In this document: positions 8,557-18,678 of the stretch, piece by piece
How the letters are laid out: each line of letters begins with the position of its first letter
Numbering within the stretch: the stretch's first letter is position 1
NCBI GenBank assembly: GCA_022616415.1
Contig: JAKEEU010000235.1
Location: 17,899 to 81,898 of the forward strand
DNA: 64,000 nucleotides
DNA from: Candidatus Zhuqueibacterota bacterium
Lineage (GTDB): Bacteria > Zhuqueibacterota > Zhuqueibacteria > Zhuqueibacterales > Zhuqueibacteraceae
Direction of reading: 5' to 3'
Translations under genes and position numbers: made by a program
Notes under the pieces: model-generated
Told to the model about the DNA's origin: nothing
Database searches by the model: none
What the model saw: only the letters and a program-made list of their open reading frames with translations

Positions 8557-8896
8557 AAAGCACTTTTCCCTTCTCCACGACCTCTTGCAGGAAAAAATCA
8601 CCCAAGGCCAAACGTTCGGCCAATTGTTGCGGGCTTCGAACCAGCAGATCCAAGCCAAAATGATAATCTATGGCGCGAGCGATTTGAACTGCTTGTTGGC
8701 TGTTTCGCAAGGACGTCTCCATGACCACGAGCAAATCCACGTCGCTCTCCGGCCTGGGCTTGCCGTAGGCGTACGAACCGAAAAGGATTATTTTTTCCGG
8801 CCGGAATTTTTCGGCGATTTGTTTTACCACGGCACGGATGGCGCGCTTCCGGATGCGACGACGCTCGTTGACATTGGGTACCTTGATCGCTGCCAT
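8528..8896 (-). CDS. Minimal nucleotidyltransferase, partner of HEPN
   Basis: A 122-residue protein of the DNA polymerase beta-like nucleotidyltransferase fold. The active-site signature is GSYAYGKPRPESDVDLLV, matching GSx(n)DxD, and a further acidic residue may be supplied by GLDLLV. MntA-type enzymes AMPylate or oligo-AMPylate a Tyr near the HEPN active site and so act as antitoxin. The N-terminus carries a basic stretch (NERRRIRKRAIRAVV). The gene has its own promoter 48 nt upstream and overlaps the HEPN gene. The biological trigger (phage defence, plasmid or genome maintenance) cannot be read from the sequence. Confidence 0.88.
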   Translation of the reverse strand: MAAIKVPNVNERRRIRKRAIRAVVKQIAEKFRPEKIILFGSYAYGKPRPESDVDLLVVMETSLRNSQQAVQIARAIDYHFGLDLLVRSPQQLAERLALGDFFLQEVVEKGKVLYARANTRMG

Positions 8897-8943
8897 TGAG
8901 TCGTTCCATTTTTAATGAGACTTGAAAGAAGTAGCTTCAATAG

Positions 8944-8972
8944 AAGATACACCGCTACCGCTAAAAAGTCAA
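8944..8972 (-). promoter_or_regulatory. Sigma70-like promoter for the MNT-HEPN pair
   Basis: On the minus strand: TTGACT, 17-bp spacer, TATCTT, ending 48 nt before the MNT start. It is the same form as the other promoters identified in this window. Confidence 0.6.
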
Positions 8973-9000
8973 GAACGTTTCTTGCTTGTTCCTGGTAAGA

Positions 9001-9026
9001 CTTTGCGTATTCTTTGCGTCTTCGTG
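9001..9026. repeat. Iterated word CTTTGCGTNTT
   Basis: CTTTGCGTAT-TCTTTGCGTC-TTCGTGA repeats the word TTTGCGT. A related string in the opposite orientation (CGCCAAGACGCGCAGATTTCGCAAAGG) lies at 54310-54336. It is between TrpB2 and the MNT promoter. Confidence 0.35.
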
Positions 9027-9049
9027 ACCCGTGATGTTTTGGGTTCCGG

Positions 9050-10417
9050 TCAAACATTGACCTGCGGCAATTCCTTCAGAGCCATCTCGACCTCTTCGGT
9101 TGGATACTCGAAATCCGGCAGCTTCTTGGCGAAATAATCGTCGTAGGCTTGCATGTCGAAATAGCCGTGGCCGCACAGATTGAACGCGATGACCTTTTTC
9201 TCGCCGGTTTGTTTGCAGCGCAGCGCCTCGTCGATGGCGATGCGGACCGCGTGAGCCGGTTCCGGCGCCGGGATGATGCCTTCGGTTCGTGCAAATTGCA
9301 CCGCCGCCTCGAAGACGGGATTTTGATGCACTGCCACCGCTTCGATCATCTTGCTGTCGTAAAGATAACAAACAATCGGCGCCATGCCGTGATAGCGCAA
9401 CCCGCCGGCATGAATCGGCGCCGGAATGAACGAATGGCCGAGCGTGTACATTTTGACCAACGGTGTCATCATCGCCGTGTCGCCAAAATCGTAGACATAT
9501 TTGCCTTTGGTCAAACTTGGCGCCGCCATCGGCTCCACCGCGATGAAGCGCGTCTTTTTGCCCTTCTTCAATTTCTCGCGCACGAACGGCGTGATGAAAC
9601 CGGCAAAGCTCGAGCCGCCGCCGATGCAGCCGATCATCACATCCGGATACTCGCCGGCCATTTCGAATTGTTTCAAGCACTCTTCACCGATAACGGTTTG
9701 GTGCATCAACACGTGATTGAGCACCGAGCCGAGGGAGTATTTGAATTTCCCGCCGCTCGTGGCTGCGGCTTCAACCGCTTCGGAAATAGCGATGCCCAAC
9801 GAGCCGGTTGAATTTGGATCCTTCGTGAGGATGCCTTTTCCGGCGTTCGTTCTCTCGCTCGGACTCGGCGTGACCTTCGCGCCGAACGATTCCATCATGC
9901 TGCGACGATACGGCTTCTGCTGGTAGGAAATCTTGACCATGTAAATGTCGCACGGCATGCCGAAAAAGTTGCAAGCCATCGCCATGGCCGAGCCCCATTG
10001 TCCGGCGCCGGTTTCCGTCGTCATGCCCTGCACGCCTTCTTGCTTATTGTAAAATGCTTGCGGCACCGCGGTGTTGGGCTTGTGCGAGCCGACCGGTGAG
10101 ACGCCTTCGTACTTGTAGTAAATGTGCGCCGGTGTATCGAGCGCCTTCTCGAGTTGGCGCGCGCGGATGAGCGGCGTCGGTCGCCACAGCCGATAAACGT
10201 CGCGCACCGGTTCCGGAATTTCGATGTACCGCTCTTGACTGACTTCCTGCATGATGAGCGCCATCGGAAACAACGGCGCGAGATCAGCCGGACCAATCGG
10301 CTGCATCGTGCCGGGATGAATAACCGGCGGCAACGGCTGCGGCAGATCGGCCTGGATGTTGTACCAAGCTTTGGGCAGATCGCCCTCGGTCAGCAAATAT
10401 TTTTTCTGCTCGTTCAT
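9050..10417 (-). CDS. trpB2: Tryptophan synthase beta-like protein TrpB2
   Basis: A 455-residue PLP enzyme of the TrpB2 type, longer than TrpB1 (about 400). The PLP lysine is K113 in VGSHKPNTA, the phosphate-binding loop is CIGGGSSFAGF, and TETGAGQWGSAMA and LGSVLNHVLMHQTVIGEE are typical TrpB2 strings. TrpB2 condenses indole with L-serine. It generally does not bind TrpA and is thought to salvage free indole or, in some organisms, to act as O-phosphoserine-dependent synthase. No trpA or other trp gene is adjacent, which fits a stand-alone role. Ribosome site GGAGGTGCACA precedes the ATG. Confidence 0.93.
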   Translation of the reverse strand: MNEQKKYLLTEGDLPKAWYNIQADLPQPLPPVIHPGTMQPIGPADLAPLFPMALIMQEVSQERYIEIPEPVRDVYRLWRPTPLIRARQLEKALDTPAHIYYKYEGVSPVGSHKPNTAVPQAFYNKQEGVQGMTTETGAGQWGSAMAMACNFFGMPCDIYMVKISYQQKPYRRSMMESFGAKVTPSPSERTNAGKGILTKDPNSTGSLGIAISEAVEAAATSGGKFKYSLGSVLNHVLMHQTVIGEECLKQFEMAGEYPDVMIGCIGGGSSFAGFITPFVREKLKKGKKTRFIAVEPMAAPSLTKGKYVYDFGDTAMMTPLVKMYTLGHSFIPAPIHAGGLRYHGMAPIVCYLYDSKMIEAVAVHQNPVFEAAVQFARTEGIIPAPEPAHAVRIAIDEALRCKQTGEKKVIAFNLCGHGYFDMQAYDDYFAKKLPDFEYPTEEVEMALKELPQVNV

Positions 10418-10458
10418 TGTGCACCTCCGTGTGAAGGATAAGACGAAAAAACCAAACG

Positions 10459-10990
10459 TTATCTTTTTGATTCAACAGTAATCACGAACCACTGTGAAAT
10501 CGCATCCCACACCGTTTGGAAATTCGGGAGCTCGGTAATCACGGTGTCCTTTAATTCCCCCAACCAACGCTGCTGATAGGCACTGAAAAGAGTCGGTGAA
10601 AATAGCTCATCCAATTTGGGCGTTATCCTTTTGAAAACCATTTTCCGTGAGATTTTTGATCTCGATTCTGGTTTGCTCACGCGCAATTTGAAAGCCGCCC
10701 TGCTCTTCAAGAAATCGGAAGACGGGCTCAAGTGCTGCTTTGACTTCGTTTGTGATTGTAGCCGCGTCAAGATTTTTTCGAGCCGTGAAATCAAGATCGT
10801 GAGAAAAGCGATGATCGGTGAAATAAAATTTTCGCAATCCGCTGCCGCCTTTTACGGCAAAAAGGCTCGCGAAAAATTCATGGTGTGAAAGAGCATTTAG
10901 AAACCAGCCAAGCAGATAATCCCTCTCCGCAAAATCGGGATTGACATGCAACTCACCGGCAATTCGCTTGAGTTGGCCACCTGAGATCAT
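10459..10990 (-). pseudogene. AbiEii-type nucleotidyltransferase toxin, internally deleted and frameshifted
   Basis: Residues 1 to about 115 match the start of AbiEii toxins: FAVKGGSGLRKFYFTDHRFSHDLDF is the nucleotidyltransferase signature, followed by REQTRIEIKN. The reading frame then stops at 10607. In another frame, 10459 to about 10620, a C-terminal-like tail is readable (LDELFSPTLFSAYQQRW, then FQTVWDAISQWF). The central part of such toxins, about 100 residues with the conserved lysine and the LxDLYDL-like region, is absent. This is best read as an internal deletion with loss of frame. The first codon overlaps the antitoxin stop as ATGA. Confidence 0.72.
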
Positions 10991-11802
10991 CGCACCAGCT
11001 CCTCGGTTAACTCCTTTTCAATGTCCATGTTGATCCGAATCCGCCATTCACTGCTTATACTGCCTTCCGACGAGCCGAGCGAATCCAGAATTCCGATATT
11101 GGTGTTCAACCTGGCTTGCCAGGCTTTCTTGCGTTCGTTGTCTAGCGCTCCCCAAAAGTCCAACAAAAATCCTGTTCGCTTGAGCAAGGTGTTATTGCGA
11201 AACTTTTGCAGATAGGTGTCGAGTTTGTCGAGATCGAGGCGACCCTGCCGCGCTTGCGAGAACGCCTGTATCGCCTGATCAATCCCACCGGCATATTGCG
11301 GCTTTTCAAGACAATCCAAAATAGTCTTCTCGATATCCGAGATATTAACCTTGAGATTGTCACGCCAGATCGCGACGAAACCAAAAAATTTGTATGGCGT
11401 CAGCCGTACGAGTCTGAATTGGCGGCGAACCGCCGGCGATTGCGGCAGTTTCCGCTGCTTGAGCACCGCAATGGTTGTAACGGAGGGAATTTGCTCGGTC
11501 AACTGCCAATAGGAAAGCGCCGAACGATAAGCGACATAGCATGGTGAAAATAACTTGTGGGCAAGCTTGAAAGAATCCTCAGCCCAGGTTTGTTGAATAC
11601 CGGCTTCGAAAGGCACGATCATGTACGTAGAACGCCGCAAGCGCCGAATCCAACCCTTGTTCGCCAGCCTGCTGAGAAGTGACCATACCCTTTGCCTGTT
11701 GCCCGATTCAAGAGCTAACACGTCTTGCATGGAAAAAATATTTTTACCCATTGCGCTTAGTTGCGCTAGGATAAATGTTTCTTGTTTGGACAGTCCACTC
11801 AT
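10987..11802 (-). CDS. AbiEi-family antitoxin (type IV toxin-antitoxin)
   Basis: A 271-residue protein of the AbiEi type. An N-terminal winged-helix region (LSKQETFILAQLSAMG...VWSLLSRLANKGWIRRLRRSTYMIVP) is followed by the AbiEi body (YVAYRSALSYWQLTEQIP, then KVNISDIEKTILDCLEKPQYAGG). These proteins repress their own promoter and counter the AbiEii nucleotidyltransferase toxin without binding it. The gene appears intact, while the toxin gene behind it, coupled by an ATGA overlap, is broken. The promoter lies 41-68 nt upstream. Confidence 0.88.
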   Translation of the reverse strand: MSGLSKQETFILAQLSAMGKNIFSMQDVLALESGNRQRVWSLLSRLANKGWIRRLRRSTYMIVPFEAGIQQTWAEDSFKLAHKLFSPCYVAYRSALSYWQLTEQIPSVTTIAVLKQRKLPQSPAVRRQFRLVRLTPYKFFGFVAIWRDNLKVNISDIEKTILDCLEKPQYAGGIDQAIQAFSQARQGRLDLDKLDTYLQKFRNNTLLKRTGFLLDFWGALDNERKKAWQARLNTNIGILDSLGSSEGSISSEWRIRINMDIEKELTEELVR

Positions 11803-11842
11803 ATTATTGTTCCATTACTGACAATAAACAAAAGTAACGAAT

Positions 11843-11870
11843 AAAATATATGAGAACGCTCAAAAGTCAA
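11843..11870 (-). promoter_or_regulatory. Promoter for the AbiE module
   Basis: On the minus strand: TTGACT, 16-bp spacer, TATTTT. The AT-rich stretch down to the AbiEi start is a likely place for autoregulation by the antitoxin, but no clear operator repeat was seen. Confidence 0.55.
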
Positions 11871-11967
11871 GCTTTTTTAATTATCTCAACAATGTTAAGT
11901 TAAAGCGGCATATCCTTCGGAATAATATTGTTTTGAATCAATAGCGGAGTATCCAAATCAACAAAGA

Positions 11968-12537
11968 TTACGGCGCTTTGACTTCGACGATCATCTCAAT
12001 TTCTACCGCCATGCCGTTTGGCAACGAAGCCATTCCGACTGCCGAGCGCGCGTGCTTGCCGCGCTCGCCGAATACCGAGACGATGAAATCGGAAAAACCG
12101 TTCATCACTTGCGGATGGTTTGTGAATGATTCACCCGCATTGACCATGCCAAGCACTTTGACGATTCGCGTCACCTGATTCAGGTCGCCGATCGCCGCCT
12201 TGAGCGACGCCAGCAAGTTGATGGCGGTTAACCGCGCGGCTTCCCGGCCTTGCTCGATGCTCAAATCCTGCCCGATTTTTCCTGCAATATAACTGCCATC
12301 GGTTTTTCTCGGCCCATGCCCGCTGAGAAAAACCAAATTTCCGCTTCTGACCGCGCGCACAAAATTCGCCGCCGGCGCGGGAGGAGTTTGTAGCTCTATT
12401 CCCAATTCCTTGAGCCGCTTTTCCGGATCTATGGCGGTTTCCTGCGATTGCGCTGCTCCGCTTCCGGCTGCAAACAGAAACATGCTCATCGCCAGCCGCC
12501 AAACACAAAATCTTGATAACGCCATGAACGTTGACAT
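11968..12537 (-). CDS. Exported RidA-family protein
   Basis: 189 residues: a signal peptide (to about residue 29, cleaved near GSGAAQSQ) followed by a complete RidA/YjgF domain. LVFLSGHGPRK, NLLASLKAAIGDLNQVTRIVKVLGMV and HARSAVGMASLPNGMAVEIEMIVEV are family strings, and the arginine in ARSAVG corresponds to the substrate-binding Arg. Cytosolic RidA deaminates reactive enamines; an exported form is unusual. It lies 9 nt behind the kynurenine 3-monooxygenase gene with its own ribosome site (AGGAG, 6 nt before ATG). Some RidA-family proteins (2-aminomuconate deaminase) act in tryptophan/kynurenine breakdown, but the signal peptide argues against a cytosolic pathway step. Confidence 0.9.
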   Translation of the reverse strand: MSTFMALSRFCVWRLAMSMFLFAAGSGAAQSQETAIDPEKRLKELGIELQTPPAPAANFVRAVRSGNLVFLSGHGPRKTDGSYIAGKIGQDLSIEQGREAARLTAINLLASLKAAIGDLNQVTRIVKVLGMVNAGESFTNHPQVMNGFSDFIVSVFGERGKHARSAVGMASLPNGMAVEIEMIVEVKAP

Positions 12538-12546
12538 GTTGTTCTC

Positions 12547-13911
12547 CTAATGAATGCGCAAGTTAGTTAATTCTTTCTCGATCAGCCGTTCGGCCTTTGC
12601 CCAATCCAAATCTTCAATCCGCTCAATTGAATCGCACAATTCCGCCAAAATGCGATCTTGAATTTTACCGCGCGAGAGCGCCACGGAATAGGGCAGCCGG
12701 TGGAAAGTGACCATCGAGTATTTCGGCACAAAAACGGTGGGATACTTTTTCTCCAGCGCCTGCTCGACTTTTTTCCTGAAGAGAAATTTGGGATCGGCAA
12801 CACGGTCGCGCATCTCGATGAAATTTTCCACTGCCAGCTCGGCGATGGCATCGGTGTCAGCTTTGCGCATTTGCCCAAATTCCTGAAAAACCCTGCGCCA
12901 ATCCGCGCCATGCCGGTCGAGGCATTCGATCAAACAGGTGCAGCTTTCAAACGCGCAATTCACGCCTTGGCCGAAAAATGGAACAATGGCGTGCGCCGCA
13001 TCGCCCAACAGCAACGCCTTGTCGTCAACGTGCCAGGGATCACATTTGATCGTGACCATCGAGCCGATGGGATTCGTGAAATAATTCTCCAGCAAGCCGG
13101 GCATCAACAACACGACGTCGGGAAATTGCGTTTGGAAAAAGCGCATGATCTTCTCTTCGGTATCGAGGCTCGCAAAGCTCGGCTCGCCTTCGAATGGAAA
13201 GAAAAAAATGCAGGCAAAGCTGCCGTCGATGTTCGGCAAGGCAATGAGCATGTAAGTTTTGCGCGGCCAAATGTGCAGGGCGTTTTTTTCGATTTGATAT
13301 TGGCCGTTCAGACCGGCGGGAATCGTCAGCTCTTTGTAGCCGTGCGCCAAATATTGTTGGGAAAAATTGAAGCGCCCCACTTTCAGCATGTCCATTCGAA
13401 TCGCCGAAGCCGAACCGTCGGTGCCGATCACCAGTTCCGTTGGAAGCGTCCGCGCCTGTCCGGTAATCTCATGGCGCAACTCCACCTCGCCGGTTCTGAA
13501 GTCCATGCCGGTGCAGCGCTCGTTGAAATGGATTTTGACGTTCGGATATTTTTCCGCCTCGTTCATCAAGGCCATGCTCAACTCGTTGCGCAAAACCGCA
13601 TAAATCACTTCGGTTTCGTCCTTGCCATACGGCTGAAACGTCAGCTCGCCGGTGACGGCGTGCATCATCCGGCCTTTCATCGGCACGGCGACCTTCATGA
13701 TCGAATCCAGCACGCCGACTTCGCCCAGCGCGTGAATGCCGCGCGTGGAAATGGCGAGATTGATCGACCGTCCGGCGCCGATCTCAACCTGGCGCATATC
13801 CGGCCGGCGCTCGTAAATTTCAACATCGAAGCCGCGCTTGGCAAGATAAATCGACAACAGCGAGCCAGCCGGGCCGGCGCCGATGAGAGTAATTTTGTTT
13901 TTGCGTTCCAT
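12547..13911 (-). CDS. kmo: Kynurenine 3-monooxygenase
   Basis: A 454-residue FAD-dependent aromatic hydroxylase. GAGPAG at residues 11-16 is the dinucleotide motif, RSINLAISTRG and the central GTDGSASAIR (DG motif) follow, and LLGDAAHAIVPFFGQGVNCAFES is the second FAD motif. These strings and the C-terminal membrane-like stretch fit kynurenine 3-monooxygenase more than other hydroxylases. It converts L-kynurenine to 3-hydroxykynurenine with NADPH and O2, either for NAD synthesis or tryptophan breakdown. No other kynurenine gene is in the window. The promoter sits so close that the 5' leader would be only a few bases. Confidence 0.93.
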   Translation of the reverse strand: MERKNKITLIGAGPAGSLLSIYLAKRGFDVEIYERRPDMRQVEIGAGRSINLAISTRGIHALGEVGVLDSIMKVAVPMKGRMMHAVTGELTFQPYGKDETEVIYAVLRNELSMALMNEAEKYPNVKIHFNERCTGMDFRTGEVELRHEITGQARTLPTELVIGTDGSASAIRMDMLKVGRFNFSQQYLAHGYKELTIPAGLNGQYQIEKNALHIWPRKTYMLIALPNIDGSFACIFFFPFEGEPSFASLDTEEKIMRFFQTQFPDVVLLMPGLLENYFTNPIGSMVTIKCDPWHVDDKALLLGDAAHAIVPFFGQGVNCAFESCTCLIECLDRHGADWRRVFQEFGQMRKADTDAIAELAVENFIEMRDRVADPKFLFRKKVEQALEKKYPTVFVPKYSMVTFHRLPYSVALSRGKIQDRILAELCDSIERIEDLDWAKAERLIEKELTNLRIH

Positions 13912-13922
13912 GTGTTGAGCTA

Positions 13923-13951
13923 AGGATACAAAAACTGCGAGGGAAAGTCAA
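13923..13951 (-). promoter_or_regulatory. Promoter for kmo-ridA
   Basis: On the minus strand: TTGACT, 17-bp spacer, TATCCT, ending 12 nt before the kmo ATG. Transcription would start within about 5 nt of the start codon, giving a nearly leaderless mRNA, in line with the weak ribosome site of kmo. Confidence 0.6.
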
Positions 13952-13984
13952 GATGAAATTCGTGAGAAAAGATAAAAACAAAAA

Positions 13985-14014
13985 CCCCCACTCCATATAA
14001 AATGGAAGTGGGGG
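13985..14014 (-). terminator. Rho-independent terminator
   Basis: CCCCCACTCCAT and ATGGAAGTGGGGG form a 12-bp stem with one bulged base and a 5-nt loop. On the minus strand it is followed by TTTTTGTTTTTATCTTTT. It ends the transcript of the two small membrane-protein genes upstream. Confidence 0.85.
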
Positions 14015-14092
14015 CGTGCCGTCCATAACCCCGGTTAAGGTTTTAACCCAGGTCGAGGTGGAAGGGCTTTTGGGCAAACAAGATCGTCACTG

Positions 14093-14293
14093 CTAAAAAG
14101 TGTCATACCCGCCGGTGATAAACCAGAACAAGAGCAAAAGCACAATGGCCCAAAGGAACGAGCCAAAGAGCGATGTGGCCTGGTTCGGTGCAGGGTTGTC
14201 GATCTCGTCTTGCTCTGGCTCGGATTTTTGTGGAATCGGCGCCGGCATCATGACATCATGGTACTGGGGTGTTTTGTTCATTGTATTTGACAC
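14093..14293 (-). CDS. Small single-span membrane protein
   Basis: 66 residues from GTG 14293, or 62 from ATG 14281. Neither start has a clear ribosome site. A polar, acidic, Pro-rich N-terminus precedes one C-terminal transmembrane helix (SFLWAIVLLLLFWFITGG). It overlaps the preceding small gene by 38 nt, so they probably form a coupled pair. A terminator follows 79 nt downstream. Function unknown. Confidence 0.6.
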   Translation of the reverse strand: MSNTMNKTPQYHDVMMPAPIPQKSEPEQDEIDNPAPNQATSLFGSFLWAIVLLLLFWFITGGYDTF

Positions 14294-14504
14294 GTTTTTG
14301 CAGTATCTTGTATGACACGTTCAGTTTCGTTTGCAGCTCCGCGATGCGAGCATCAAGCTCATCCAACTCGTCGCTGATTTCCTGTTGTGGTGCTGATGCC
14401 GTCACGACTGATGATAGTGGTGATGGAGCAGGACGATAGCTTTCAGCATAAGCGATTAAAATGACGGAAAGCAGAAAGATGAGCAAAAATATCAAGCGTT
14501 TCAT
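14256..14504 (-). CDS. Small exported coiled-coil protein
   Basis: 82 residues from ATG 14504, chosen for the GGAGGAATAACA ribosome site. A signal peptide or membrane anchor (MKRLIFLLIFLLSVILIAYA) precedes a short helical, acidic segment (EISDELDELDARIAELQTKL) with heptad spacing typical of a coiled coil. It is followed by, and overlaps, another small membrane-protein gene. Function unknown. Confidence 0.65.
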   Translation of the reverse strand: MKRLIFLLIFLLSVILIAYAESYRPAPSPLSSVVTASAPQQEISDELDELDARIAELQTKLNVSYKILQKRVKYNEQNTPVP

Positions 14505-14852
14505 TGTTATTCCTCCATCGTGATTCAAAGTCACAAGTTTCTTGCCGCCGTTGCAACGTGCAGCGCAAGACAGTTATTGATCTTCATGCTTTGTCAAACA
14601 AAGTCAATGCCAAAATTCCAAGGAAATTTTAGTTGGTCGCGTCGAAATGATTTTTATTGACTTAGTTTTGCGGGATCGTTGTGACTTTTGGGAGAAGCGC
14701 GACTCGCGAAAAGTCAATCAGGTAATTTTTACCGAATCAGCGCATCTTGTTAAGTAATTTCGCGCACGGAAAAACAATACGGCGCCTTTGCAAAGTACAA
14801 CAAAAAGCGGCGAAATCCGTCTTAGCAATCAATAGTAAAGAAGAGACGCTAC
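14505..14852. other. Divergent intergenic region
   Basis: Separates the minus-strand small-protein genes from the plus-strand Thg1-like gene. No reading frame with coding character was found. It should hold both promoters, but no pair of boxes stands out as in the other gaps. Confidence 0.4.
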
Positions 14853-15626
14853 ATGAAATTCGACGACCTCGACGCCAAAATGCGCGTCTTCGAAACGGCG
14901 CACGATCATTGCGTGCTGCCGGAAATCCATATCGTCGCGCGGCTCGACGGGCGCGGCTTTACGCGGCTCACCAAAGAGGTGCATCATTTTGAAGCGCCCT
15001 TTGACGAGCGGTTTCGTGATTTGATGTTCGCCACCACCGAGCATCTGATGGACTGCGGCTTTCGGATGCTTTACGGCTACACGCAAAGCGATGAGATTTC
15101 CCTGCTCTTTCACCCGCAGGACGAATCGTTTCATCGCAAGCTGCGAAAGTTGAACTCGGTGCTGGCCGGCGAAGCCAGCGCCAAATTTTCGCTGCTGCTC
15201 GGCGCGATGGGGTGTTTTGATTGCCGCATTTCCCAACTTCCCACCATCGAGCTGGTGTGCGACTACTTCCGCTGGCGCAGCGAAGACGCGCATCGCAACG
15301 CGCTGAACGGGCATTGTTACTGGATGCTCCGCAAGCAGGGGAAAAATGAAAGCGCCGCCGCGAAGCTGCTGTTGGGCATGTCCGTCGCCGACAAAAACGA
15401 GCTGCTCTTCCAAAACGGCATCAACTTCAACGAGCTGCCGAACTGGCAAAAACGCGGCGCCGGTGTTTTCTGGGAGACCTATCAAAAGCCGGGAAAGAAT
15501 CCCAAAACCGGAGAAGAGGTGATGGCAGAACGGCGGCGGTTGAAGCGCGAGCTTGAGTTGCCGATGAAGGATGAGTACAGCCGGTTTATCGGGGAATTGT
15601 TTTCGATAGCCTCGCAATCGCGCTAA
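14853..15626 (+). CDS. Thg1-like 3'-5' RNA polymerase (tRNA-His guanylyltransferase family)
   Basis: 257 residues with the full catalytic core of the Thg1 family: HIVARLDGRGFTRLTK (metal-binding D32) and GYTQSDEISLLF (S79, D80, E81). NALNGHCYWMLRKQGK also matches family helices. Eukaryotic Thg1 adds the extra G-1 to tRNA-His. Bacterial and archaeal Thg1-like proteins instead repair 5'-truncated tRNAs by template-dependent 3'-5' addition. In bacteria tRNA-His normally has an encoded G-1, so repair is the more likely job here. The ribosome site is weak (AGAAGAG). It stands alone with no tRNA gene nearby. Confidence 0.9.
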   Translation: MKFDDLDAKMRVFETAHDHCVLPEIHIVARLDGRGFTRLTKEVHHFEAPFDERFRDLMFATTEHLMDCGFRMLYGYTQSDEISLLFHPQDESFHRKLRKLNSVLAGEASAKFSLLLGAMGCFDCRISQLPTIELVCDYFRWRSEDAHRNALNGHCYWMLRKQGKNESAAAKLLLGMSVADKNELLFQNGINFNELPNWQKRGAGVFWETYQKPGKNPKTGEEVMAERRRLKRELELPMKDEYSRFIGELFSIASQSR

Positions 15627-15665
15627 AATCCAATAGCGTAAGACTTTCTTCTTGAAATTTGATCC

Positions 15666-15694
15666 TTGATTTAGTCCTATAAATTGCGTATTTT
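15666..15694 (+). promoter_or_regulatory. Promoter for the 80-residue gene
   Basis: TTGATT, 17-bp spacer, TATTTT, ending 54 nt before the ATG at 15749. Confidence 0.55.
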
Positions 15695-15748
15695 GCTGAT
15701 AACCAAAAATCAATATGGCAAATGAAGCAGAATTTCAAGGAGGCTCCA

Positions 15749-15988
15749 ATGAACGTTGACGAAATTCGAAAAGTGGTTCGACAAAAACCATTCAAATTAT
15801 TTACATTTCACCTGGACAACGGACAAAAATATGTTATCCGGCATCCGGAAATTATTGTCAGCAATCAGTTGATCATGACAATTGATGATGACGGCAAAGC
15901 CGTTTTAATTGCACCCGAGGCGGTCACTTCGATTGAATTTATGGAAGCGGAAACGGTGTTGGCTGAGCCTGCAACCGACAGGCAGTAG
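15749..15988 (+). CDS. Small conserved-type hypothetical protein
   Basis: 79 residues from ATG 15749, chosen for the ribosome site CAAGGAGGCTCCA. The pattern VDEIRKVVRQKPFKLFTFHLDNGQ..VIRHPEIIVS resembles a family of short single-domain proteins seen in environmental bacteria (KPFKxFxxxLxxGxxxxVxHPE). It is probably a small strand-rich domain. Role unknown. It has its own promoter. Confidence 0.75.
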   Translation: MNVDEIRKVVRQKPFKLFTFHLDNGQKYVIRHPEIIVSNQLIMTIDDDGKAVLIAPEAVTSIEFMEAETVLAEPATDRQ

Positions 15989-16249
15989 TGTAGGTTTGCA
16001 ATGTGGCAAAAATGAGCACGGCGCTGCTACTATCGTTATTCTCGGGCGTTGTTTTTTTATGCACAAGTAGAATCTCATCAGAACATTTTATCTTCCCTAC
16101 CCAATAGAGTAAATACACTTTATTGCTTTTGAATTAGAAAAAAACTAATTAAATGAACCCGCTTCAAATCGGCTGCGCCTGGAGAGTGGTTGATGGGTAA
16201 TGGCATCCGGATTTGACGCACTCAATCAAAACTTTTTAGGAGGATCTCC

Positions 16250-18442
<2,193 letters not shown>

Positions 18443-18449
18443 GGATTAA

Positions 18450-18515
18450 AACGTAAAGCGTAATACGTAATTCTGCAAAGCAACAAAAGAGAGGTTGCGC
18501 ATGACGCTTTAAGCA
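18450..18515. repeat. Iterated-word inverted repeat (AACGTAAAGCGTAATACG type)
   Basis: The left arm AAACGTAAAGCGTAATACG iterates ACGTAA/GCGTAA. The right arm GCGCATGACGCTTTAAGCATT is its rough inverse. It lies between the glnN stop and its terminator hairpin. Confidence 0.4.
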
Positions 18516-18524
18516 TTAATAACG

Positions 18525-18564
18525 AAACGCCGCTTGCTCGTTGGTTGAGAACAAGCGGCGTTTT
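18525..18564 (+). terminator. Terminator of glnN
   Basis: AAACGCCGCTTG and CAAGCGGCGTTT form a perfect 12-bp stem with a 15-nt loop, followed by TTTTGCTTTT. Confidence 0.88.
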
Positions 18565-18598
18565 GCTTTTGGGGCTCAGAGACTTGAAAAACAATTGT

Positions 18599-18626
18599 TG
18601 TAATCTTCAAAAAATATGTTATATTG
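18599..18626 (+). promoter_or_regulatory. Promoter for the DUF2887-type gene
   Basis: TTGTAA, 16-bp spacer, TATATT, ending 52 nt before the ATG at 18679. Confidence 0.5.
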
Positions 18627-18678
18627 AAGTTGAAAGAACGCTTGTAAACCGATATGGGCTGGTGCGATCGGGTAATGC

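Noticed and set aside
8998..9049. Small gene between TrpB2 and the MNT promoter
   Set aside because: The open frames there consist of repeat words and have no ribosome site.
12658..13923. Plus-strand open frame of 421 codons opposite kmo
   Set aside because: Antisense shadow; composition rich in H, R, Q and F, as expected from the reverse of coding DNA, with no known motif.
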